Source: Rubricoccus sp038746605 (lineage in GTDB: Bacteria; Bacteroidota; Rhodothermia; Rhodothermales; Rubricoccaceae). From it: a stretch of 64,000 nucleotides of DNA. A program made the position numbers and the translations under genes. Position 1 is the stretch's first letter, and the number at the start of each line of letters is the position of its first letter. Positions 57,402 to 64,000 of the stretch are shown here, piece after piece. The notes under the pieces were generated by a model. The model was not told where the DNA came from, did no database searches, and saw only the letters and a list, made by a program, of their open reading frames with translations. Where the stretch lies: positions 1-64,000 of the forward strand of contig JBCDKM010000025.1 in assembly GCA_038746605.1 (NCBI GenBank), read 5' to 3'.

Positions 57402-57979
57402 CGCACCGAGAGCCAGGCCGCGAACGCGTCCAGCGCCCGCCCGCGATGAGAGATCGTGTTCTTCTCGAACTTGTCCATTTCCGCGAAGGTGCGGCCGTCG
57501 CCATCGGCAGGGACGAAGAGCGCGTCGTAGCCAAAGCCCCCCTCTCCCCTCTCCTCGCGCAGGATCGTGCCCTCGCAGACGCCGTCGAAGAACTGGGTGC
57601 CGGAGCTATCCACGAAGGCGAGGACAGTGCGGAAACGTGCGTCCCGGTCCGTGACCGCGCCGAGGCGGACGAGAAGGTGGGCGCGATTGGCCGCATCGTC
57701 GGCCTCGTGCCCCGCGAAGCGAGCGGAGAACACGCCTGGAGCGCCGTCGAGGGCGTCGACCTCCAGGCCAGTATCGTCCGCGAGGGCAGCGAGGCCGGTG
57801 TGGAGGTACAGAGCGCGGGCTTTCTTCTCGGCGTTGCCACGCAGCGTATCCCGGTCCTCGTCCACCTCGGGCGCTCCGTCGACCTCCGCAGCCGAGACCA
57901 CCTCGGTGCCGAGCGCTGCCAGCCGGTCGCGCAGTTCGGCGACCTTTCCGGCGTTGCGGGTGGCGAGGACGAGGCGCAT
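57398..57979 (-). CDS. rdgB: XTP/dITP diphosphatase
   Basis: 193 residues. Hydrolyses non-canonical purine NTPs to monophosphates. Motifs: LVLATRNAGKVAELRDRL at the N-terminus, ADDTGLEVDALDGAPGVFSARFAG, GFGYDALFVP and the closing SHRGRALDAF. First gene of a two-gene unit with dtd. Confidence 0.97.
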   Translation of the reverse strand: MRLVLATRNAGKVAELRDRLAALGTEVVSAAEVDGAPEVDEDRDTLRGNAEKKARALYLHTGLAALADDTGLEVDALDGAPGVFSARFAGHEADDAANRAHLLVRLGAVTDRDARFRTVLAFVDSSGTQFFDGVCEGTILREERGEGGFGYDALFVPADGDGRTFAEMDKFEKNTISHRGRALDAFAAWLSVR

Positions 57980-58220
57980 TCAGGAGAGGTGAGGGCTGGA
58001 AGGAAATCACGCTTTACCGATGGTGCCAGTCAAGCCTCGTCATACTCTGGCCGCAGTTTCCCGAAATCCGTTCTGCTTCGGCCGGTTTTCACTAATCCCG
58101 CCTCATGGGTTCGTTGGTTCCGGGCCAGAGGTCCTCTACCTTTCCCGGCCGTGCGAGTCTTGCTTGTTTCGTTTGGCTCCACACCCCTTCCCGCCTCGTA
58201 TCCTCAGCCTGTACATCGGT

Positions 58221-58418
58221 TTGGCTATCGGCATCAAAGTCCGCGACAAGGAGTCCATCGACCGCGCCCTGCGTCGGTTCAAGCGTACCGTGAACCGCGC
58301 CCGCGTCCTCCGCGAGTACCGCGAGGGCCTCGCCTTTACGAAGCCCTCCGACGTGCGCCGCGAGGCCCGAAAGGAGGCCGCCAAGAAGGCCCGTCGCGCG
58401 TCGCGCCGCTACTACTAG
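58221..58418 (+). CDS. rpsU: 30S ribosomal protein bS21, TTG start
   Basis: 65 residues from a TTG that gives the family N-terminus (MAIGIKVRDKESIDRALRRFKRTVNRARVL...) and the Lys/Arg-rich end RREARKEAAKKARRASRRYY. No ATG or GTG exists in frame nearby, so TTG is the only plausible start. No clear Shine-Dalgarno sequence is visible within 15 bases. In Flavobacteriia bS21 mRNA has been reported to carry an unusually strong SD; this gene seems not to. Followed by a strong terminator. Confidence 0.93.
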   Translation: MAIGIKVRDKESIDRALRRFKRTVNRARVLREYREGLAFTKPSDVRREARKEAAKKARRASRRYY

Positions 58419-58458
58419 CGCACCGGCGGCATACCGCTGCAACTCCTGAAACTGACTG

Positions 58459-58490
58459 AAAGCCCGTCCCGGATGCCGGGGCGGGCTTTT
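58459..58490 (+). terminator. Rho-independent terminator of rpsU
   Basis: AAAGCCCGTCCCGG/CCGGGGCGGGCTTTT: 12-bp stem with ATG loop and TTTT tail, 40 bases after the stop. Confidence 0.9.
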
Positions 58491-58549
58491 CGTGGATATC
58501 CCCGCTAGGCCGCTGAGCCTGAACGGACAGGGCGTTCTTGCAGGTGGGT

Positions 58550-58569
58550 CCGCCTCGGTGCCGAGGTGG
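58550..58569. repeat. Dispersed palindrome, short-loop copy, one mismatch
   Basis: CCGCCTCGG-TG-CCGAGGTGG, T replacing C in the outer right arm; near the response regulator stop. Confidence 0.72.
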
Positions 58570-58577
58570 GAGTCGCG

Positions 58578-59465
58578 TCAGGCTTCCGCTCTTGACTTCA
58601 GCATGTACTGGAGTTGGCTGATCCGGATCGGCTTGAGCATGAAGCCGTCCATGCCTGCCTCCAGGCAGCGATCACGAGACTGCGGCAACGCAGTCAGACC
58701 GATGATGCGAGGCACGTCGCCATGGATCACCCGGATCTGCTCGGTTGCCTCGGCACCGTCCATGCCGGGCATCATCACGTCCATGAGAATGAAGTCGTAC
58801 GTCGTCACGGACAGATGAGCGAGGGCCTCAGCGGCGGATGACACGGCGTCCGCTTGGACTCCAATGACTTTGAGCATACTCATCACGACGAACCGGTTGG
58901 TCTCGTCGTCCTCCACGACGAGAACTCGGAGCTCGCCTGCATTTCGCGACTTCACGCCCTCTGGCGGAGTCAGCTTCCTTTCGTCTGTTAGCAGATTGGC
59001 GGTTTCCATTGCCTCCTCCAGAGCGCAATCCAGCCGAGCCTGCTGAAGACGCGTCAGCGCGCTTCGCCGAAGCACGTCCAGATGACCGACCAGTGCGTTC
59101 ACATGGGAGCGCACTCTGTACACCACATCGTTCTCCGACAAGGGAAGACGCTCATCGGGGCGTGATGTCTCAGAGTACTGGTCACACACCGCGAGCGCAC
59201 CCCAGACGTCCGTTCCTACTCGCAATGGACGCACCGTCCAGGCCAGTCGGCCGGAGGCTCCCCAGGGAACGGGGGTCGAGACAGACCGCGAGCACTCGAA
59301 CTGGAGAGCATCCCGTGCAGCATCTCGCAGGGATGCAAACCCGTCTGTGACTTCGGGAGGAGACGTCCAGTGCTCACTTTGTCCTTCGACACACAGACCA
59401 AGGCCGAAAAGAAGTGCTGGGACTGGCATTGAGCCGACAAGGGCCGAGCATGCGTCTAGGTTCAT
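58578..59465 (-). CDS. Response regulator with degenerate HisKA-like helix domain
   Basis: 295 residues from the ATG at 59465; an earlier in-frame ATG at 59501 adds 12 residues. The N-terminal ~110 residues are unclassified (possibly GAF/PAS-like). The middle has YRVRSHVNALVGHLDVLRRSALTRLQQARLDCALEEAMETANLL, which resembles HisKA (SH...NA..G..D.L) but has no HATPase. The C-terminal REC domain is complete: VVEDDETNRFV, phosphoacceptor D in FILMDVMMPGMDG, GLTALPQ and the K of MLKPIR. Divergent from the large hybrid kinase, with tRNA-Pro between; probably its partner. A 20-base pseudo-palindrome lies ~100 bases upstream. Confidence 0.85.
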   Translation of the reverse strand: MNLDACSALVGSMPVPALLFGLGLCVEGQSEHWTSPPEVTDGFASLRDAARDALQFECSRSVSTPVPWGASGRLAWTVRPLRVGTDVWGALAVCDQYSETSRPDERLPLSENDVVYRVRSHVNALVGHLDVLRRSALTRLQQARLDCALEEAMETANLLTDERKLTPPEGVKSRNAGELRVLVVEDDETNRFVVMSMLKVIGVQADAVSSAAEALAHLSVTTYDFILMDVMMPGMDGAEATEQIRVIHGDVPRIIGLTALPQSRDRCLEAGMDGFMLKPIRISQLQYMLKSRAEA

Positions 59466-59562
59466 CATCCGGGAGAGGAAGAAGGCACGAGCAAAGGCCA
59501 ACAGGTGTGAGCGGGTCTCCTAGAGGTCTTTTCTCACAGTCACACAAGGGTAGCCAAATAGT

Positions 59563-59582
59563 ATATGTTATGCAACACATAT
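59563..59582. promoter_or_regulatory. AT-rich pseudo-palindrome upstream of the response regulator
   Basis: ATATGT/ACATAT arms around TTATGCAAC-type centre, in the only AT-rich stretch of the window (about 59540-59600). Candidate operator/promoter of the minus-strand response regulator. Confidence 0.45.
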
Positions 59583-59651
59583 CTATTCTCATAGCCCCCT
59601 CCCCCGCTCTTCTCTCCTCTTTCCCTCCATTTGCACACCCGACAACCCCTC

Positions 59652-59690
59652 TAAAAGGAGCGCCCCCGCCTCATGATGAAGCGGGGGCGT
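59652..59690 (-). terminator. Terminator after tRNA-Pro
   Basis: On the minus strand a 9-bp stem CGCCCCCGC/GCGGGGGCG is followed after a few bases by CCTTTTAG. It begins right after the tRNA 3' end. Confidence 0.7.
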
Positions 59691-59695
59691 GAGTG

Positions 59696-59769
59696 TCGGG
59701 ATGGCGGGATTTGAACCCACGACCTCCTCGTCCCGAACGAGGCGCGCTACCGGGCTGCGCCACATCCCG
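59696..59769 (-). tRNA. tRNA-Pro (CGG anticodon)
   Basis: Minus strand CGGGATG...CATCCCG-A forms the acceptor stem with discriminator A. The anticodon stem CCTCG/CGAGG encloses loop TTCGGGA, giving anticodon CGG. The T arm is GTGGG-TTCAAAT-CCCGC. The 3' CCA is not encoded. Confidence 0.95.
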
Positions 59770-60004
59770 AGTGTGGCTCAGCAAACTAGCTTGTCTCTGA
59801 CACCGGTCGCAAGACAGGACGCCTGGAGATGCTGTGAAGGGCCGCGTGTACCCAAACCATCAGATCGGTTCTAGCCTTGGAGCGTCTCGGACGCCTTCCA
59901 GATCAGAGGCGTGACATACGGAACCATATGAGTTTGAGGCTTAATCGAGTATACTGAACAGCCGATACGCTCCGCTACGGCTCTGCTTCGAAGCTACGCT
60001 CTCT

Positions 60005-63000
60005 ATGGATGCCTCCCGTCAGACGCACGTCCTGGACTCGATCCTGCGGCACGCGCCACTGCTCGTCTTCGGATTCGACGCAGACGCCCGGATCACCTTC
60101 CGGCGTGGTCACGCGCTCCTGGCGGCGGATAGCACCGAGGCGGACCACATCGGGGAGCGGATCACCGAGCGGTTTGCTGACATCCCCGACCTCGTGGCTG
60201 GTGTGGAGAAGGTGCTGCAAGGCGAGACGGCCCAATGGAGCTCCGAGGTCAACGGTCGCCACTACCAGACTACCTGTGAGCCCCTTCGCGATGCGGACGG
60301 CCATGTGACGGGCGGTATCGGTGTCGCGATGGACGCTACCGAGCAGACGCAGAAGCAAACACGAAGCGACGCACTCTACGAAGCCGCTCGCCACGCCGAC
60401 GCCACTCTCTGGGCCTTCGACGCCGACCGGCGGATGACGCTCCACATCGGCGCTCCACTGGAAACCCTGGGAGTGGGACAGGGCTGGAATGTCGGCGAGG
60501 ACATGGCGGAGGTGTATGCCGATTTGCCCGTCGTCGTGGATGCGGTCGAGAGTGTGCTTCAGGGCGAGGAGACCTCATGGAACGTGACGTTGGACGGACG
60601 CACGTTCAAGAGCGTCGTGAGCCCGATGCGAGGCGACCGGGGCGCGGTGGTCGGGGGAGTCGGCCTCAGCATCGACATCACGGATCAGGTCCACGCCGAG
60701 CGAGAGGCTGCTCTTCAGGCCGAGCGTCTCCGCGCGTTGACCGTCGTCTTCGGGGAGCGAGGGCTCTCCATGGACGAGCATCTTCATCAGGCACTTCGCG
60801 CAAGCCTAGACACGCTCGGCCTCGACCTCGCGATGGTCAGCCAGATCGAAGGCGAGACCTACACTGTCCGCGCCTGCGTCGCGCCGAAGGGCGTCGCTCT
60901 CGCAATCGGCGACACCTTTCCCCTGTCCGAGATCCCGTGCAGCCTCACTCTCGCGCGGGGCGATGTCTTCGCAGTGCATCACGTGAGCGACTCGGAGTAC
61001 CGGCGGCACCCGTTCTTCACCGCGTTCGGGCTTGAGAGCTACCTCGGCGCGCCCATCGTCGTAGACGGGCGTGTAGTGGGGACGATCAACTTCTCGGCAC
61101 AGGCCCCTCGCGAAGCCCCCTTCACCGAGAGCGATTACGACCTTGTCCGCCTCGTCGCCAACTGGGCGGGCGCGCTCATCGAACGCGAGGGACACAGGCG
61201 CCAGCTCATCGCCTCGGAACAGCGCTTCCAGGGCATCTTCCACTCGCAGTACCAGTTCCAGGGCCTCCTCTCCCCCGACGGGACCCTACTCGAAGTCAAT
61301 GACTCTGCCACCGCCTTCGCGGGCGTCCCGCGCGAGGAACTCGTCGGCAAAAAGTTCTGGGACTGCCATTGGTGGCAGATCGATGAGGCGACCCAGGAGC
61401 AGCTACGCGCAGCTATCGAGAAGGCCGCATCGGGCGAGTTCGTGCGCTATACCGTTGAGGTCCAAGGCGGAGACACTGTAATCCCCATCGACTTCTCCCT
61501 AAAACCACTCCGGGACGCGAACACGGGGGAAGTGGTCCTCCTCATCCCTGAAGGTCGTGATGTCTCCGAGATGGTACAAACCGAGCAGACGCTCCACGAG
61601 ACCGTCGAGGCACTGGCCGAGGCGCGCGACCAGGCCGACGCGGCCAACCGGGCCAAGAGCGCATTCCTCGCCGCGATGAGTCACGAGATCCGCACGCCGA
61701 TGAACGCGGTCATCGGCTTTGGCGACCTGCTCAACACCACGCCCCTCTCACCCCAGCAGCAGGACTACGTCCGCACGATCCAGAATGCGGGGGACCGCCT
61801 TCTCGGCCTCATTGACGACATCTTGGATTTCTCGAAGGTGGAAGCCGGGCACCTCCCCATCGAGTCTGAGCCGCTGGAAACCGAGCCCCTTCTGGTGGGC
61901 GCCCTGGAAGAAGTCGCGACGCAAGCGGCCAAGAAAGGGCTAGAGTTGGCCTATGTCATCGCGGAGGGCGTGCCCGGGCGCGTCGTCGGAGACCGGCGGC
62001 GGATCCGGCAGATCCTCGCGAACCTGCTGTCCAACGCCGTCAAGTTCACCGACTCCGGCAGCGTGGAACTCTATGCTCGCGCCGAGCCCGACGGGTTCCT
62101 CGCCGTCAGCATTCAGGACACAGGCATTGGGATCACGGCGGAGCGGCTGCCCAAGGTGTTCGACGCGTTCGTGCAAGCCGATGGCTCCACGGCTCGCCGG
62201 TTCGGCGGAACGGGCCTCGGACTCGCCATCTCGCGCAAGCTGGCGACGGCGATGGGTGGCACCCTCACGGCGAGCAGCCGACTCGGGGAGGGAAGCACCT
62301 TCACCCTCCGTCTCCCCCTCGCCGCCGCCCCCGAGGCGGGACGGGTCGTCCTCCGCACGGCCACCACCGCTCTCGGCGGCGTCTCGGTCCTTCTCGTGGA
62401 CGACGATCCCGTCGGCCGCGCAGCCATCGTCGAGCGCCTGACCCGGTGGGGCATGACGGTCATGGACACACCAGACCCCAGCGAGGCGCTCCGCTGGCTC
62501 GATGAAGGCTACCCCTTCGACCTCGGCGTGCTGGACATGGTCATGCCCGGCACGGATGGCCTGGAGGTCGCCGCTGCTATCCGCAAGCGCCGAGACCCAA
62601 CTGCGCTTCCCCTCGTCTTGCTCTCCTCGGAGCCTGAGGCTCGCCACGCGCCTGACCTCGTTCTCGCGACCGTCTGCAAACCCGTCGCGCCCTCCGCCCT
62701 GCACGATCTGCTCGCGCGCGCGCTCGCGACTCGCGAAGCCTTGCCGAGCACGCTGCAGCACCCAGATACTCTCCCCACATCGTCTCCCTTGGAGGCGCAC
62801 AGCCTTCGCATCCTTCTCGCAGAGGACGAGCCAGACAATCAGCTCCTCGCTGTTCGGATGCTCGGCGAGATGGGCTTCGGTGTGGAGGTCGCGGCTACCG
62901 GTGCAGAGGCCCTCGAACGCCTCCACCAGCACCCCTACGATGTCGTGCTGATGGACGTCATGATGCCGAAGATGGATGGTCTGGAGGCTACCCGGAGGCT

Positions 63001-63175
63001 CCGCGCCGAGTTGCCCCCGGAGCGCCAGCCCCGCGTGATCGCGCTGACCGCCCGCGCGATGGCATCGGATCGTGAGGCTTGCTTCGCCGCAGGCATGGAC
63101 GACTTTCTGCCTAAGCCCTTTCGGATGGCCGCGCTCCAAGAGATCCTCAGCCAGGACATGACGGCCGAGGCCTAG
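60005..63175 (+). CDS. Hybrid sensor histidine kinase/response regulator
   Basis: 1056 residues, no transmembrane helix, hence cytosolic. Domains in order: PAS (~10-118), PAS (~130-238), GAF (~245-400, VSQIEGETYTVRACVAPKGV), PAS (~405-525, GIFHSQYQFQGLLSPDGTLLEVND), a short coiled coil, HisKA with H560 in MSHEIRTPMNAVIGF, HATPase (NLLSNAVKF N box, DTGIGI, FGGTGLGLAISRKLA), then two receiver domains with phosphoacceptors D844 (VLDMVMPG) and D984 (LMDVMMPKMDG). The first receiver lacks the usual T/S-A step at K-loop distance but has K in VCKPV. Stand-alone operon; faces the divergent response regulator. Stimulus unknown; a TATACT at 59950-59955 is the best −10 candidate. Confidence 0.95.
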   Translation: MDASRQTHVLDSILRHAPLLVFGFDADARITFRRGHALLAADSTEADHIGERITERFADIPDLVAGVEKVLQGETAQWSSEVNGRHYQTTCEPLRDADGHVTGGIGVAMDATEQTQKQTRSDALYEAARHADATLWAFDADRRMTLHIGAPLETLGVGQGWNVGEDMAEVYADLPVVVDAVESVLQGEETSWNVTLDGRTFKSVVSPMRGDRGAVVGGVGLSIDITDQVHAEREAALQAERLRALTVVFGERGLSMDEHLHQALRASLDTLGLDLAMVSQIEGETYTVRACVAPKGVALAIGDTFPLSEIPCSLTLARGDVFAVHHVSDSEYRRHPFFTAFGLESYLGAPIVVDGRVVGTINFSAQAPREAPFTESDYDLVRLVANWAGALIEREGHRRQLIASEQRFQGIFHSQYQFQGLLSPDGTLLEVNDSATAFAGVPREELVGKKFWDCHWWQIDEATQEQLRAAIEKAASGEFVRYTVEVQGGDTVIPIDFSLKPLRDANTGEVVLLIPEGRDVSEMVQTEQTLHETVEALAEARDQADAANRAKSAFLAAMSHEIRTPMNAVIGFGDLLNTTPLSPQQQDYVRTIQNAGDRLLGLIDDILDFSKVEAGHLPIESEPLETEPLLVGALEEVATQAAKKGLELAYVIAEGVPGRVVGDRRRIRQILANLLSNAVKFTDSGSVELYARAEPDGFLAVSIQDTGIGITAERLPKVFDAFVQADGSTARRFGGTGLGLAISRKLATAMGGTLTASSRLGEGSTFTLRLPLAAAPEAGRVVLRTATTALGGVSVLLVDDDPVGRAAIVERLTRWGMTVMDTPDPSEALRWLDEGYPFDLGVLDMVMPGTDGLEVAAAIRKRRDPTALPLVLLSSEPEARHAPDLVLATVCKPVAPSALHDLLARALATREALPSTLQHPDTLPTSSPLEAHSLRILLAEDEPDNQLLAVRMLGEMGFGVEVAATGAEALERLHQHPYDVVLMDVMMPKMDGLEATRRLRAELPPERQPRVIALTARAMASDREACFAAGMDDFLPKPFRMAALQEILSQDMTAEA

Positions 63176-63176
63176 C

Positions 63177-63596
63177 CTACACGGCTCGGGCTCCCGCCAC
63201 GAGTCCCCACGCGAGCAGCAGGATCACAGCGAGTCCCACCGCCGCACCAATCAGTGGCTGCGCGAGAGGCACGCCCATCACCTCGCCGTCCGGCCCAGAG
63301 CGGAGCACGAGTTGCGCGACCACCTCCATCGCGAACTGGACCACGCCGACAGCAGCGAGCGCCCACCCCGCAGCCTCTACTGCCGAGGCGGCCCAGGGCT
63401 GCCGGGCCACCATCGCAAGCCCGCCAACGAGCCCGAGACCCCACGGCACCGCACGCAACACATCCAACCAGACGCGACGCCGAAAATCGGGGAGCCGCTC
63501 CTCCGCCCGCAGAAGCTGGATGTACGCGCTCACGCTGATGCTGAGCACGAGCGCCGAGACGAACGCGACGCCTAGGCCGAAGACCCCAGCCGTCAC
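63177..63596 (-). CDS. Small four-helix integral membrane protein
   Basis: 139 residues, four hydrophobic segments (GVFGLGVAFVSALVLSISVSAY, VLRAVPWGLGLVGGLAMVA, AAGWALAAVGVVQFAMEVVAQLVL, LIGAAVGLAVILLLAWGLVAG) with a conserved-looking RAEERLPDFRRRVW loop. No family recognised. Its start overlaps the stop of the acyl-CoA synthetase gene by four bases, so it is the second gene of that operon and might relate to lipid metabolism. Confidence 0.7.
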   Translation of the reverse strand: MTAGVFGLGVAFVSALVLSISVSAYIQLLRAEERLPDFRRRVWLDVLRAVPWGLGLVGGLAMVARQPWAASAVEAAGWALAAVGVVQFAMEVVAQLVLRSGPDGEVMGVPLAQPLIGAAVGLAVILLLAWGLVAGARAV

Positions 63597-64000
63597 GTGC
63601 CTTCGTACATCGCCTCCACGAGGTCGGCGTAGCGAGCCTCTACAGCCTTGCGCTTCGGCTTCATCGTCGGCGTGAGGAGTTCGTTCTCGACCGAGAACGG
63701 CTCAGCGATCAGGCGGAAGTCGCGGATCTTCTCGTGTGAGGCAGCGCCCTTGCTGTACGTGCGGAAGAAGGGATCGAAGAGCGCGCGGGCCTCGTCGCCG
63801 TCCAGCGCGGCACCTGCGTGGCCCGCCTCTTTTAGCTCGGCACGGAGAGTATCCTCAGCGGGCACGACCAGCGCCGTCAGGAACGCCCGTCCCTCGCCCA
63901 CGATCATGATCTGCTCCACGAGCGGGTTCGTGACGAACTGCTCCTCGATGGGACCGGGGTAGATGTTCTTCCCACCGCGCGAGACGATCATGTGCTTGAT
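63593..64000 (-). CDS. Long-chain acyl-CoA synthetase, C-terminal part (cut by window edge)
   Basis: The visible 135 residues are the C-terminal domain of an AMP-forming synthetase: IKHMIVSRGGKNIYPGPIEEQFVTNPLVEQIMIVGEGRAFLTALVVPAEDTL, then LLTPTMKPKRKAVEARYADLVEAMY with the catalytic-lysine-type region (MKPKR) of the long-chain FadD/FAA1 group. The N-terminal part with the P-loop is outside. Likely activates fatty acids for beta-oxidation or lipid synthesis. Confidence 0.93.
   Translation of the reverse strand: MKHMIVSRGGKNIYPGPIEEQFVTNPLVEQIMIVGEGRAFLTALVVPAEDTLRAELKEAGHAGAALDGDEARALFDPFFRTYSKGAASHEKIRDFRLIAEPFSVENELLTPTMKPKRKAVEARYADLVEAMYEGT

Noticed and set aside
2638..58569. The repeated palindromes as a CRISPR array
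   Set aside because: Copies are kilobases apart, palindromic throughout and without regular spacers or cas genes.
2638..58569. All palindromes as plain Rho-independent terminators
   Set aside because: No T-runs; several lie in divergent promoters, inside operons or inside coding regions. Some copies may still help termination.

Overview
The window looks like a chromosomal segment of a GC-rich, Gram-negative member of the Bacteroidota/Rhodothermota line; marine Rubricoccaceae-type bacteria are my best guess. The evidence is: C-terminal type IX secretion (T9SS) sorting domains on three proteins, TonB-dependent receptors, a division and cell-wall (dcw) cluster in the Bacteroidota order without murF, a tRNA-guanine transglycosylase that has lost its zinc cysteines, a two-component 'Reg_prop' sensor, and many DUF3179/DUF4331/DUF6624-type proteins. 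No phage, transposase, CRISPR array or plasmid function was seen, so this reads as core genome with scattered accessory genes.

Layout. 1-6.5 kb: two tandem T9SS cargo paralogues with matching terminators, tyrS, hisC, a small exported protein and a TonB receptor. 6.6-14.9 kb: PQQ-type sugar dehydrogenase, DUF3179 lipoprotein, tgt, a YhbY-like RNA-binding protein overlapping a flavin reductase, LemA and TPM-domain proteins, TPR and LysM/RlpA-like proteins. 14.9-19.8 kb: a propeller-type sensor that stops before any kinase domain, next to an ATPase with a C-terminal helix-turn-helix. 20-31 kb: DUF4331 T9SS protein, TPR protein, a His-rich small protein in front of a TonB receptor (probable metal uptake pair), an NAD(P)-binding protein, a small operon with a voltage-gated K+ channel and a DUF721 protein, and a large membrane protein.

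31.4-47.5 kb is the dcw operon, transcribed leftwards as mraZ-rsmH-ftsL-ftsI-murE-mraY-murD-ftsW-murG-murC-ftsQ-ftsA-ftsZ, with stop/start overlaps at several joints and strong hairpins after ftsZ. Divergent from mraZ is a LexA-like repressor whose Ser-Lys protease dyad appears lost; the shared intergenic region carries paired GTGA-N8-TCAC operators, a perfect GGGGATA palindrome and MraZ-box-like GTGGGG repeats. 48.6-58 kb: DUF819 permease, a duplicated DUF6624-like protein behind a perfect 18-bp inverted repeat, a NUDIX protein overlapping pyrG, a Bor-like lipoprotein, a PEGA lipoprotein pair, a methyltransferase, dtd-rdgB. 58-64 kb: rpsU (TTG start), a response regulator, tRNA-Pro(CGG), a large hybrid histidine kinase, a small membrane protein and the 3' end of an acyl-CoA synthetase gene.

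The most striking feature is a family of at least 28 short palindromes (arms CCGCCTCGG/CCGAGGCGG) spread over the whole window. Most lie between genes; five lie inside genes and are read in frame (murE, murC, ftsQ, a LysM protein, a TonB receptor), adding short peptides such as SPRLGTEAE or PASAPRP at surface loops or tails. This resembles the behaviour of Rickettsia palindromic elements and may be an undescribed family. All functional calls come from reading motifs by eye; no database search was run.
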